NCBI GenBank assembly: GCA_002205965.3
Contig: NADL03000708.1
Location: 372,001-436,000 of the forward strand
Length of the DNA stretch: 64,000 nt
DNA from: Kappaphycus alvarezii
Taxonomy: Eukaryota > Rhodophyta > Florideophyceae > Gigartinales > Solieriaceae
Direction: 5' to 3'
Numbering within the stretch: the stretch's first letter is position 1; every line of letters begins with the position of its first letter. A program made the translations under genes and the position numbers. Below the pieces are notes generated by a model that worked only from the letters and a program-made list of their open reading frames with translations, did no database searches and was not told the origin of the DNA. Below are positions 34,620 to 46,615 of this stretch, one piece after another.

Positions 34620-35397
34620 GTATAGGTCGAATTTCCTACACCTCCCTTTCTCTTGTTGCCCTGCCCACACTCGTCACCCCACAGTATCTCTCCCCCTCGA
34701 CCTTCCTCTGCCCCTCATCAAAAGTCACATCAATGCATCCCACTTTTGGTGGAACAAATCCCCTCCGTTCCATCACAACATCAGTCTACACAAAGAATAA
34801 TACAGTCGCCTCGCCCCCACACTCTCGGAACCTTCACAGCATCGTCCAACTTCCTGTCAACCGACAGAAATCCACCAGCCCATCAACGAGACTATTGCAA
34901 TTTCAATTCCACGCTCCACCCGCTCGATACCATGCACCCACTTTGCATATCCTCTCCAGTGGAAAGTTTCCACCAAATTCCGCACCGACTTTCCCTCCTT
35001 CCCTCCGCTCCCGCAGCAGCCATTCCACCGTTTCTTCCCCGCCCTTGCAAAACCCCCGCGCTCCTCCTCCATTTCACAATACTACTACATTCCGTTCTAA
35101 TCAGAATCACTCATTTTCGACACAAACGGTTCACATGACGTAGTCACTCTTTACATGGTTTTGTTAGTTGTCCAACGAGGCTGCCCCCAACCTCCCCACG
35201 TCCCCACCCTACCATCTACCTCAACTCCCACCACAACCCTGCCAACCTCATCAGCTTCCCGTGTCATCGCTCCATATCGCATCATCTACCTCCCCTATCT
35301 ACACCTACATCCAACAATCAATCTCCTCCATCGTATAGCATCATCAACTCCCAGCGTCTCGAGGCAGTTAAAAAAATTTAAGAAAGACCTCTTCTAA
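34620..35397 (+). promoter_or_regulatory. C/T-rich tract facing the zinc-finger gene
   Basis: Nearly 800 nt with strong C/T bias on +. ORFs 34601-35143, 34653-35138 and 35155-35397 run through it in different frames, but all are Ser/Pro/His/Thr low complexity, so I do not call them genes. It resembles the leader tract of FTR alpha, but no + gene follows; the zinc-finger gene is on -. It may be a leader of a lost gene or part of the 3' region. Confidence 0.35.
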
Positions 35398-35441
35398 ATT
35401 AGGCGCCTCCGCCCGCTCCGCTACTCGTCTCTTTTAACAGC

Positions 35442-35930
35442 CTATGATGGTACGTGTGCAGCATCCGCAGATCTCGTCATAGACATCGAACGCGCATATA
35501 CCCCATCCACCCTCTTCCCACCCCCATGATGCACACTTGTAACATGTCGCCTACGATGACTCTTCTGTTTGAATCGCATTCCACAAATATGAGTACACGC
35601 CACTGTGCGTGGGTGAGGTCCACCCGGACACATACACTCTGTACATTCAAAGGGACGTTGGTTGAGGTGAACCATACTGATATGACGGTTGAGCCCGTCA
35701 CGAAAGGCAAAGGAGCGATGACAGGTGGGACAACGGTGGTTGCGTTGTTTGAGATGAGCGACGCGGTAGTGCTTGTTTGCGTTGCCTCGTTCGGCAAACG
35801 TCTTGTCGCAGGCTCTGCATGCGAATGGTTTGAGACGATGAGCCGTGCGGATGTGGATGGGAAGATCTGCAGGAGTAGGTGGGAGATATGGACAGAGGTG
35901 ACAGCCGGCGGGAGTGGAGAGATTAGACAT
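35442..35930 (-). CDS. C2H2 zinc-finger protein, four fingers, 162 residues
   Basis: From ATG complement 35928-35930 (the first Met after an in-frame stop at 36090-36092), residues 10-31 form finger 1 (CHLCPYLPPTPADLPIHIRTAH). Finger 2 is FACRACDKTFAERGNANKHY plus RVAH, and finger 3 is HRCPTCHRSFAFRDGLNRHI plus SMVH. A fourth, longer unit begins FECTEC, carries an extra Cys/His insert, and ends CGMRFKQKSHRRRHVTSVH. Standard TGEKP-like linkers are replaced by variants such as LKQRNHR and LNQRPFE. The C-terminus is short and Arg/Ser-rich. Tandem C2H2 fingers usually bind DNA or RNA, so a nuclear regulator is likely. Single exon. Flanked by strand-skewed tracts and GTACAGTAC repeats on both sides. 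Confidence 0.85.
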   Translation of the reverse strand: MSNLSTPAGCHLCPYLPPTPADLPIHIRTAHRLKPFACRACDKTFAERGNANKHYRVAHLKQRNHRCPTCHRSFAFRDGLNRHISMVHLNQRPFECTECMCPGGPHPRTVACTHICGMRFKQKSHRRRHVTSVHHGGGKRVDGVYARSMSMTRSADAAHVPS

Positions 35931-36560
35931 TGGGGAGGTGATGAGAGGTGGGGGTAAGGATTTTTTGGAGGGAATAGGGGGAGAGGAGGGAGGTTTAGGG
36001 GCTGAGGTGGGGAGAGAAGGAATTGAATGGAATGTTTGGAAAGCGGGGATGGGGGCTTTGGCGGAGGTAGAGAGGGAGGCAGCGGGAGCTCAGCGACTGT
36101 AGAAGATACTGGTGACCAAGCCATCAGTGTTTGACAAAGGGAGCACGGAGTGGGCGACGGTAGAGAGTTCGGAGGAGAAGAAGTGTGGTGGGGATAGAGG
36201 GTCTGGAGAGAAAAATGCGGGATGTTCGGGCGTAGTCGCAATGTGGTGAAAGGAGTGGGTTTTTCGTTGAGGCGAGTGCTGAGCCGGGGGTTTGAGGAAA
36301 GAGAGGGTGAGGACGGATGAGAGGGGGGTGGAGAGATAGAAGAGTGGGGCGAAAGGGGGGAAGGCAGTTGCTAAAGTAGTGTACAGGAAGGGCTCAGAGG
36401 GCGTCGACTGGAGACACAGCAGGGATAAGCGATGAGGTGAGTTTTTGATAGAGGTTTTCGGGTTACCCGTTATCATACAAGGGGGTGTGTAAAGCATACT
36501 ATAGTAAAGTTTAGACCGTTCGGAAGAGGGGTTTATGTAGGGGGTTTGACGACGTGGCAT
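35931..36560 (-). promoter_or_regulatory. Pyrimidine-rich (- strand) leader of the zinc-finger gene
   Basis: About 600 nt that is G/A rich on + and C/T rich on the gene's sense strand, directly upstream of the start. ORFs 36241-35477 and 36560-36090 (-) through it are low complexity (Pro/Ser/Leu/His). Same arrangement as upstream of FTR alpha, suggesting a shared promoter or leader style. The promoter role is inferred. Confidence 0.45.
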
Positions 36561-36841
36561 AGGATAGGGTGGAGTGGGAGGTGGAGGACGAATTAGAAAT
36601 TTTATTTTAATTATTTTATGATTTAATTTATTTGTTTATTCCTTTTCGCCTTTATTAAATCGGTTATTAAATTGAAAGATCAATATTAAAATGTGATGCT
36701 TTAGCTTTGGTATAGTAAATCGTAAAGTACTGTGCTGCAGATACTCTTTAACTGCACTTTGCTGTACCATCAGTACGTCACATGGGGCACGTGGATTTTT
36801 TACAAACAGGCAGTAGATTTGGAAGGTATTGGAGGCGGTAC

Positions 36842-36899
36842 TACCGTACAGTACAGTACAGTACTACAAAGTACTGAATGTACTGTACTGTACTGTACT
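36842..36899. repeat. Inverted GTACAGTAC microsatellite (hairpin), right border of gene island 2
   Basis: A run of GTACAGTACAGTACAGTAC is followed after 12-18 nt by GTACTGTACTGTACTGTAC, its reverse complement, so the tract can form a long hairpin. It lies about 280 nt beyond the zinc-finger leader. Confidence 0.8.
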
Positions 36900-37019
36900 C
36901 TATCGTATTGTCCAGCACCATTCAGTAACTGCTATTCAGTGCAACACAGATTTGTACTCACAAATAGTTTTATATTAGGAAATCCTTTTGTACCAACTTA
37001 AAAAGCAACGAGAAGTCAA

Positions 37020-37160
37020 AGCCTCCGCTGCGGCCTCAGCCACAGCTGCAGCCTCTATTGCAGTCATAGAAAAAGCCTCAGCCTCACTCTTGGCAGTAGC
37101 CACAGTTACGGTGCCAAGCTCCTTGCCACAAGCCACAACCGCAGCCAAGCTCACAATGAG
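37020..37160 (+). repeat. Degenerate GCCTCA/GCCACA minisatellite
   Basis: About 140 nt built from six-base-like units (GCCTCAGCCACAGCTGCAGC, then AAAGCCTCAGCCTCACTC). In one frame it reads Ala/Ser/Thr-rich. No start codon or flanking ORF supports a gene. Confidence 0.6.
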
Positions 37161-37886
37161 TTATTAAATAATTCGCCATGGAGGAGGAGTTCAGTTTTCA
37201 TTTTTTTTAATTTAAGGGTGAGGATACGGGGTACATTCCAGTCTAGATTGGCGCACCACAAAAAAGTTCCAAAATGCATTGTAGTACAGCCAAGCATTGT
37301 TTTTTGTGTCTTTGTGTTTCAGCTGTATTTATTTTTTCCCTTTCCGATTTGAAATTCTGATTAATTTTCGAGAAACTTGTCGGGTATTGTTTGGATGTCT
37401 CTGATTGGCTGCATCATGTGTAAATAATACATTCTCTTTATTTACATTCCCACAGACAAAAATAGAAATTTTATTTTCCATTCGAACCGTTATCGTCTTT
37501 GCATCTTTAAAGTATAAACTCTTCCATCCCATTTTCATGCCTCATGCCGTCCACTCACATGCAGAACTGTGCACACCAGGGTACTGTACAATGTACTCTG
37601 TCACAACGGTTCTCGCGACTCAACAAGCCCCTTCTCCCCCGTCCAGCAACCAGCAATACAAGCACAAAACACAGACCTACAGTATTCCATATATTGAATC
37701 TACAATACATTGTACTCTCAGCAATAATTGCATGTGTAATGCCCCAACACAAGTAATGAGTAAAATATATATTAACTGTATTGTATTGCAATATTTTGTA
37801 CAGTGCATTGTACCAATTTTAAGTCCTTTGGACAAGTCTCACCCTTCCCCGCCCCTCTACGCAGCAACTTTTCTTTAATCCTTTCT

Positions 37887-40401
37887 TTATTTTAATCCAA
37901 GAAATTTAGTACTATTCCTAAATCTTCTCGCTTTAGCATACCATCGCCAACCTGAAAGCCTTCCCGATCTCTCAAAGTCCAACAATACGCAGTGAAAAGG
38001 CTCTGTAAACCCACCGAATCTGTTTTCTAAACTGTCACAGAATTCCTCTTGAGTACCCGTTCGATATTCAATCATTCACTGCTTGTTACTGAGCAATGTT
38101 GACACTGTACCTGTGACCATGTAACTAACTTCAAGCATACCTACGCCGCCTGTTAAACAAGAAGTTCCTCTTGTCGTCACTGTCGATTGCTACTCCTGGA
38201 AATCAAGCCCTCTACTCACAATTCATCTGTACACTCCCATGCACTCATCTCATCCGCGAGCACAAGACATTCAAGACATTTATGCCAATATATCCACAAA
38301 CTTCAATAACGTCCAATTCAAAACGTCAACTAACTTCAAAGTATGCCCAAAGTTGACGGACCCCACGGCCTGGCAGTCTTCCCCTTACTTTTTTCTTCAA
38401 TCCACCTGCTGCGCCCTACGTGACCCTTGCCCATCTTTCCTAGCACGTCCAATTCATCGCACGCACTATACAATACACACCTGCAGCACTCCAAATGGAC
38501 CACACCCTTAAGACCTAGGCTTCTCGCCCAAAATCCATGGCTGTGAGTTACCGTGTCCACAGTTTTAATCGGTTCATTTTTTGACCATAACAAAACCTCA
38601 ACCCCAGTCGTATCTACAGGGCCCCTCGGAGTAAAATACACACATTCTACAAAGAAAGGAATCTGTCCTACAGTGTAATTTTTGTTTGCCCTCTCAACTC
38701 GCCCCATTGTCTAATCATTTCATTTACAATCGAGCGTTACTGTCCGTTTCATGAATTCCACAGCCTCAGTGATCCCGTCTCAAGAGAACATGACTTGTCT
38801 TTCGTTTCTTTCATCTTACACAATTTCAAAGGCATTCCGTGTTACATTAAATGGTCTGATTAGTGTACTACCCCCCTTTCCTGTTTTGTTTGCTGTTATA
38901 TTACAGTATACAGTATCTATGCACACACATACAAGGATATTGTATACACTATTCCTGTACACCCACAAGGCAGTACTGTGTTGCTGCATCATTTAATTTG
39001 AATAGATAAACGTAAAGTCTTCTCCCATCTCGTTGACTGTTAAAATGCCATACAGAGGTAATATACTGAACAGTATTCCAAAAAAAGAAGTAGACGTCTC
39101 TGTCGGCACATGTCCTTTTTATGATGAACACATTTAATGGACATTTGGTCTGCCAGACCCAACAATCATGGACATTCAATGCCCCTCCTGCTTTTCTAGT
39201 CCCCCCTACCATCTCACACCCCTGTCTCAACTATCATTTGAAGGGTACAATAGACACCACACAACTTCAGGACAGAATCCCTGCCCTCCTCAATTGCTTG
39301 ACACCTAACAACCTAGCAAGAGACGAAATATAAAAACCCTCGCCCCATATTTTTTAAAAAATATGTACCGGATACTGTACATCAATACATACCACCAACC
39401 AACAAATTTTTATCCTCAACATTTTTTAGAAAACTAAATAAATAAATCAACCCCTTCCGGTCTTCAAGGAGGGCAAAGTAGGCCACCAGGCACATTCCAC
39501 AACGCCTGCCATTTTACCACAGCAGGTCAACCGCCCCCTTCTCGTCATGCACTTCCATCTAACCTGTGCTACCCCACTCCTTGCGCATCCCCGTAAGCAA
39601 ACTGTGCTGCAGCAAAGCGGCAAGTCGTGGCACTTATCCTCGTTTGTACGTTTTTCCTTTTTTCCTTTCTTTTTCTCAACCAATCTGGTGCACACCCACT
39701 CCCTTCGCCTCAGCATGCGAGGTCACATCAACACACCCTTCTCCTCCGTTACAATCCGTTTGATGCCAAAGACTATCTACATGGATTGCATTCCTAAATC
39801 ACTTGCCTTTCCCCATTTCCATTCCCCATTCTTTAACAAATGGCGCGGGAAGTTTTTGCTTTCTGATTCGCAAAATTGTTCCACCACTGATGTATCCACC
39901 ATAGACACGAACAAACAGATGCAAGAGATGTTGAGTTCCTATTCTCCTGTTTCTGGAAATTTAGGGTAGCCACTGTCAACATCCTGAATGCGTTGATATT
40001 CTAGCTCTGGAGAGAAACCTTCCATTTTTAACAAACACATCAAATTTCTCGCCGAATGCTCGCACTGCTCCACACATAAGGTACATCACAAGCTTCAGCT
40101 GCTGGTCCACCATGCAGGCCTTGATCTTTGACAAGAGTTAACATTTTCATTTATTTCAAATGTTAAATGATGTCGTGGCCTTAAAGGCGTTCCCCGTTCG
40201 ACAACGCCACCACGATTAATCCACACCGCTGTTGATCTCTACTTTCAACCTGCACTGCACCTTCTGATCTCCAATGATATGTGGTAACGACTTTCCTTCT
40301 CGAAACTTGCCACTCACACTGACTCTTCCACCCGACGGTTTCTCCACCTCCGTTGACACTGCTCGAGGGGATGCAAGCCTTTTCGTTGCTCTTTTCTTCA
40401 T
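37887..40401 (-). other. Unidentified - strand ORFs, possible multi-exon gene
   Basis: Four - strand frames look more protein-like than their surroundings: 40401-40216 (MKKRATKRLASPRAVSTEVE...), about 40140-40010 (IKACMVDQQLKLVMYLMCGA and FGEKFDVFVKNGRFLSRA), 38707-38336 (YTVGQIPFFVECVYFTPRGP) and 38075-37887 (MIEYRTGTQEEFCDSLENRF). I recognise no family. They could be exons of one gene, several small genes or chance. Splice sites cannot be assigned by eye. The + strand here is C-rich. Confidence 0.25.
39346..39365. repeat. 20-bp perfect AT palindrome
   Basis: CATATTTTTTAAAAAATATG, an exact palindrome in a stretch with no supported gene. Confidence 0.7.
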
Positions 40402-41299
40402 AGAACCCGCGCACTCGTGACTTTTATTTTGACGCCTTCTAAAAATAGCAATGTTGCAATATGGACGGGGAAATCTGGGAGAATGTACCGAAAATTTTTG
40501 ATCACATGCACCGTCTCCAACTATCTAAAAATCTCTTATATTTTCAATTTGTTCCCCCGATCCAGTGCAAAGCATTGCATATATGCCATATATCAATCAA
40601 AACATGAACTTCCAAGAATAAACATGAGTTAAATCGGGTAAAAGAGATTACTTGTTTTCCATGTTTGAATTCACTCATAAACAGAATACTATAAATGACG
40701 ATGCCTGAGACAGTGATGTATCCAAGTCCTTCACATCTCATGAAATAAGCGCAACATAGCGTTAAGCAAAAATTGACTAAGGTTTGGTGCTCTTGCCGTG
40801 AATTGTACTAAAAAACTCCAGAGAAAATGCTGAACCTTCCATGTAGAAACTGTCCTTCTCAGCAGGTACAATTCTGCGATATCACTGGACTTGTCTCAGT
40901 TATCAGAGTAAACCTTTACAAAGGGCCGGTTTGAGTTCATAGCTCTCTTTGATTTTCGGAAACATTCGAGTTTTGGGGACTACACCGCGCAGAAGCCTTT
41001 TGAAATCAGTTGTCCTTTACCGTAACAGTGCTAAGATCTGAACAGTCACCGAGAGAGATTTCTCATGGTTCATCGTGCAGTAGCGAAACTGAACGTTACA
41101 AAGAGCAAGGCAGAATTAAACTAGTTCCTTGTCTTCGTTTTCTTCTATTGGGTTGTGAACATGATATCTGCGGCTTCGCACTTCGGACTCGAGGGAATGT
41201 TCATTCTACAGTACATGATGCGGTCGCTTTTAAGGGGGTAATTGGGGTTTTATTGTTGAGCTGGGGTAGGTATGGGTAAGTGGGGTGGTTTACTTAAAT
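40402..41299. other. No identified gene
   Basis: Short ORFs only (for example 41010-41279 +), unrecognised. Confidence 0.35.
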
Positions 41300-41431
41300 G
41301 TTTGGGTAAATGGGATGGTACCCTATACTTAATTTTAGTTTTCAGATCTGGTTAATGAGGTTCACTTCAATATTTGGGTAAATGAGTAAAGTTTCATTAT
41401 ATAAATAGGGTGGTACCGTATACTCAATTTT
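41300..41431 (+). repeat. Imperfect tandem duplication
   Basis: Two units about 72 nt apart start with TTTGGGTAAATG and share GGTACCSTATACTYAATTTT (41317-41336 and 41412-41431), with 23 extra nt inside the second unit. Confidence 0.55.
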
Positions 41432-41555
41432 CTTGATTAAGGCAATAGAGGCCTAATTTGGGTAGCCATATAGTTAGATAAATTTGCTTTACTGCGAATG
41501 GCGGGAGGGATAGACTGGGGAAAAAAGTTTGGGTAGTCAAATGTAAAGAAAACTA

Positions 41556-41618
41556 GGGTCATTTCCTAAAAGTGACGCCAGTTGCTCCGTAAGGAATTGA
41601 GCGTAGTGAATGTAAGCT
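41556..41618 (+). repeat. About 62-nt dispersed repeat (second copy 48435-48496)
   Basis: Shared landmarks: GGTCATTTCCTAAA, GCCAGTTG, TAAGG, GTAGTGAATGTAAGC / ATAGTGGATGTAAGC. Same orientation, about 6.9 kb apart; no coding match. The 48.4 kb copy lies just upstream of the orphan nuclease-like domain. Confidence 0.6.
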
Positions 41619-42547
41619 AGGGTTGGAGTTGCATTCGCTTTTAAGTTAACTGATGTACCTCTGCCTATTATTTTCCGAGTCACCTATATGTATATGTATA
41701 ATCTGACTCCTGGAATAAAAATGACCTTGACTGCTCACCCATCAAAAGACATGCAAAAGAGATTGCCCTTGAACTGTATTTCTGAAATCCCGACGCTCTT
41801 CTCTTTCAATGCCAATGATCATTTGTTTGTGACTTTTGCAGTTTTGACGTCAAAAAAGATGAAAACAAAACTTCACCTGATGTTGAGGCTCGAACCTCCC
41901 GATATCATAAGGTCGATTGAATGAATTATACGGAGCCTTTTCCTTCTTCACTCAATCCGGTGTGGTACATGAGTAGATATCGAGGTCAACTCGCGGAACG
42001 ACCTTGCTCTCCCTTTACAAACATTTTCGATTGTCTTCTCGTCCACCTAGTTCGCATTATTGCTCCTCCTCTAGACGAACCCTCGCAATCAAAGGATGCT
42101 GCTGATGATAGTAAATACTTCCATGCTTATTTTCTCAGGAATTCAAATAGGACTCTTTTTCCAGAAAGTGTGGCTTCATATCCGTGGCGACTGTTAACAC
42201 ATTGTTGAAAGAAAACGATCTTGATTGCTCACGACATGAATCGATTCTTATGCAGAGAATACTAAATCCAAATCCAAGGGATTCCTGGGAGTCTATCTGC
42301 ACTCAATACGACCCTTGGCATACTGTTTGGCAGTACAGTAAATATTGACCTCAAGTATTTGAGGACAAGAGGGACCTTTATTCTATGATCGGAGAGCACA
42401 TGTACATTACACTATAATTTACGTGTCCAATCTAGTACTGAAATCACGATCTTGCAAATCAAAAAAATCCGATAAAGTTGGCGGCTAGCATTAAATGATG
42501 CACTTTGGAAATAGACCAAGGCCTTCATAAATTATCCTCATATTCTC
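41619..42547. other. No identified gene
   Basis: ORFs 41688-41924 and 41921-42208 (+) abut but show no recognisable motif. GGCTCGAACCTC at 41889 is a near palindrome rather than a tRNA arm. Confidence 0.3.
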
Positions 42548-42590
42548 TGTACAGCACTACAGTAGTGTACAGTACAGAACAGTACTGTAT
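42548..42590. repeat. GTACAGTAC microsatellite cluster
   Basis: TACAGCACTACAGTAGTGTA then CAGTACAGAACAGTACTG. Same family as the tracts at the borders of the two gene islands. Confidence 0.6.
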
Positions 42591-45500
42591 TCCGCTGCAG
42601 CAGCCTTGAGAGCAACATTACTAAATCATGGTAATCAGTTTGTACCTGAGATTTTTGGCATCACTCGTGAAGGGAAGTCAGCATTCAAGCAGGCTAAGTT
42701 TGCTCCTAATTCTTTCTTTCAAGCAAGTCTTTTACAGTATTCGTGTCTGCAAATTAGCATTGCCTCCGCTAAAGCTTTCAATCGTAGCGTACTGTACAGT
42801 ACATTAAACTGCAGATGTCATAAGCTTGCTCGAACACTGCGCCCTACGCAAAGAGAAGCCACGGCAACCACCTGTGGTCTTCCTCGGTTCGAATCATTAG
42901 TTCAGAGAGCCAGGGGGCGTATTTACTGTGAGGATTCGGTGGGCCGAGAACCGGGGTAGTCTTTTCGGTCGGCATTGTGTAACGCAGAGGATGGCAGACG
43001 TCTTCATTCTGTCTAGTTCGAACTAGTAAGTGCTTGACATTTTGCGAAACCTCTCTATCAATAGAGTTAGCCCCTTTTATTGCAACTTGCATGAGACCGC
43101 CATTTCTACACCACAGGGTAAATATGCTTCAGTCCAGGATTCTTCGATTCTATTTTTAAACATACGTGGCGTTTTCCCTGTAAGTTTTCGCTACGGAAAA
43201 TGTACAGAACTGATTTGAAGACATCCGATTCAAGCAGAAAAGCTGGCTCCTTGGAATTATCCTGACTTACTATCTAGTCATGAGTAGAATCCTCATGGGC
43301 ATAACTAGAAACATAAATTAGGGTGGACTTTCCGCCAGTTCGATAATGTCTACCAGGCCAATTGAGTTTGAAATCATTGAATCGTACGGACCTGAACCTT
43401 TACGTACATGATTGCAGTGAATATACTGTAGTGCGGTTGACAACCTTTCTGTCCTCGAGCATTCTCGCACGTGTTATCCAACAATATACTGCTCCAGATA
43501 CTAATGTAAGTACTGAAATGCAGCAAATCACGGAAACTCCTTATTGCATGAAATCGATTGGAGCCACGGTTATAAGTGACACTGTAAGCTGACAATGATT
43601 TTAAACCTTTTTTGTGTACAGTTACGAACCATAAGATTTTATATTGTTTCTCCTCTCCAAAACTGCGAGCCTTGACAAAGTGGAGGCCTCTCAGTCATAC
43701 CTTACTATATGCTTAATAATGGATTAACCTTCACAATTGATATATCGCACCCAAATATGCCGTTCAGGAATCGTCATTGATGTTTCTAGTAGCATTGCAA
43801 AAATGAATGGAAATCATGCGACATAATAGCTCAGAAGCATGCTTTTCTCAGCTGAATCCCTACGAGGATATCATTATTCTAAGAACATATGCTATTCTTT
43901 TCCTTTAGAATAACACCTATGAGTAAAACACCATCTCAATGGGCAATAGCCCAAAGAGCGAGATGTTTGATCCTTCTCCAGAAAAATCTTGTGCACTGCT
44001 CTATACAATCTGGTTATTTTTGTGCAAGCAGGGGGTTATCATAATAATTGCTTCTGATACTGCCTCTTACTTGCTGATAAATTCACGCATATGCTCATTT
44101 TTTCCAATTTTACGTCGTTTATCACTACTCTTAATCGCATTGTATGTTGAACCAAAAGAATGAGTAACCAAGTAGTTTATGGGCTCATTTATCAACTGGA
44201 GAGGGAACGTTTGCTCTTGTAATGATTTTTGATTAACGTATATGAAGCAATCTAAACTATTTTAAGCTATTGAGTTCTATGCACCTTAGTTCTCATGCAA
44301 GCACATGTTCTATTTTTAACGCCTAGATAAGCATTCTACTTGCATCGAAAGACAAAACAATGCCTCCTTTGAATTATTTTGGGTATTGAGAGCAAGGCAT
44401 ACCGAGAGCATAATAGGTTCTGAATTGATGAGTAGTTCATCTCCACGATGAGTCCAAAAGGCGGATGCGAAGAGAGAATTTTCTGTGTAAAAAATCAAGG
44501 GATAACAGAGTCCGCATATGTGCAGCCTTCAAGTTTGCTGTAGCGAGGTAATAATGATAAAGTTTTTGCACAATATTAACCCCCATGGAAAGATCTTTGC
44601 TACAGTCAATGCGATATCTAATTGCGCGGCTTTTATCTTCGAATTACATTTGTCGTTGAAATGAGGAAGCTTGTTGTGTGTGACTTTTTGAATGGTGAAA
44701 TCAGTTGTTCTGTATTGGTTCTTTGGTATGCAGTTCAGGCCTTCAATTTACATTCTGCCTCAATACTAGTTCTCAGCTGAATAATCACACTCGCGCGATG
44801 AAATAATTCTTGGGACCTTTGTCCTGTTCATAGAAAAGAATTTAAAATTTTCTTGAGGAGGCATACGAAGTCAGTCATGCTCAAGCATTATTAACTCTCT
44901 CAGGATGCGGTTGTCTGAAAAACTTTACGATAGATCCCTTTCCACCATTTCATAATGCTCACGACAATGCGATATGTGATACGATAGTAAATTTATTTTC
45001 CGCGATCTTGGTTGATAAACTGGACTCGTCAATTTCAAGACGGATTTCATTTGGTATGGGAATAAAACAAGGAATTAGTAAAAGAAACAGAAGGAATTAG
45101 CTTTAATTCCATATGTGAGAGGCTACTAAGGTTCCTCGTCCTTGTTTCTCTATTGGAGATCAAATATTTTCTTTATGTCTTACATACAAGATACTACTGC
45201 GATCGTTGTGCTTATTACAAACTAATCACATCGCAATACCTTGAGATAGCCGTTTTCTTTCAAGCAACTTGTTCCTGTATAAATCAATGTAAACCCCTTT
45301 AGCGGGGGACCTCACATTAGAGTTCACAGAGTTTTCAATTTCTACTTTCTGGTTGGTCTATTTCGAATTGAGCATAGGTAACAAAAACTTTAGTTATCGA
45401 ATAGAGCGGTAAATCAGAACCTCATAATCCTATCATGTTTGTAGCGAATGAGTTTGTTATATATTACTCTGAGTTTGGAACTCAGAATTTAGCGTGGTGA

Positions 45501-46615
45501 GTGGACATAACCTTGTAAGAATCAGAAGCTCGCGAGTATTCACTTCATTTGGTCTCTTAAACTCCAAACTAAAATAATTTTTAGATAAGCTATTAAACGT
45601 ACGATAAAAGTGGTTTATGTGGGTGTATTTTTATGATCGCCTTGCATGTTTCTTTGCAAAAAAGAAACTATCATTTCTCCGAAATTGATTAATTATCACT
45701 GAAGCAAAGATACATGCAATTGGACAACACCAGATGAAGGGTTCAAAGTCATTATGAAAAGAATGTCCGCGAAAGACCTCAATGATGGACTAAACGTTTT
45801 AGTTTGGGTCTATCTTTGAAATGCTTTTCCTTCTTTCACCACTTGATTAGTAGATAATTTCTTCATACGAAAGCTCTATGGGCCCAAAATTTTGTCTGAA
45901 AGAACGCTCCGTTTGTACAAATTTCGAGAATTTAATTTACGAAAGTTGAAATCCGTTTCGTTTCTAGTATACCGGTGTTAACAAAAAATGAAAAGGAAAC
46001 ATAGCGGTCCAGTTCAAGACTTTCTAATTTCAAAGTCCATCCATAAATTTCTGCATATTTTCATCTGTATTAATTTGATGTCCAAAAGGGCTGCTTTGTT
46101 CTTGCGAATTTCAATAAAGTGTGATTTAGAGTACTAGGAGATGAGAATTTAAGGCATGAATATGTAAAGTAAAAGAGATTCAAAATTGTATGTAAATATG
46201 CAGTGTCGTTTTATTCTATTCCGACAGGTATCTTCGAAGACAACAGAATTTCTCTCTGGTAGATGGAATCTGAGTCACGACTGGCCCAAATTTCCAAGGA
46301 AGCCATCCCAGAATCAAACTGATGTTTGATGTTGTACTTGCGAAATCTTCTGTCGCTTTTATTTCTTCCCAATTGAGCTGCTTCGATTTGTGAATTTATG
46401 AAGTAGTGCCCCAGCATTTTGCTCGATTTTTTTCAAGAAAATTTAAAACAAACCATAATCGGTTCTCCCGTCCTGGTATAGTCTTATTATTGAGGGCCAT
46501 CTTCATAGCTCCCAGGGTTTTCAGTCTCGCCGAATTGCCGCCGCAAACTATCACCTGTGCTCCCCTGAGGGCAACTAATACTGCTCTCAGTTGAGTGTGG
46601 ACATCCATATAATAA
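42591..46615. other. AT-rich intergenic DNA, no identified gene
   Basis: Small ORFs in all frames with no recognisable domains. No tRNA or long repeat seen. Confidence 0.4.

Noticed and set aside
34601-35397. Three overlapping + ORFs of 80-180 codons
   Set aside because: All are open only because the tract lacks purine-rich stops; composition is low complexity in every frame.
36090-36560. 156-codon - ORF upstream of the zinc-finger gene
   Set aside because: Low-complexity Pro/Ser/Leu peptide in the skewed leader, ending in a stop before the real start.
41880-41930. GGCTCGAACCTC as a - strand tRNA T-arm
   Set aside because: It is a near palindrome; T-stem and acceptor pairing fail on both strands.
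42860-42930. GGTTCGAATCA as a tRNA T-arm
   Set aside because: No A-box or closing acceptor stem at the right distance.
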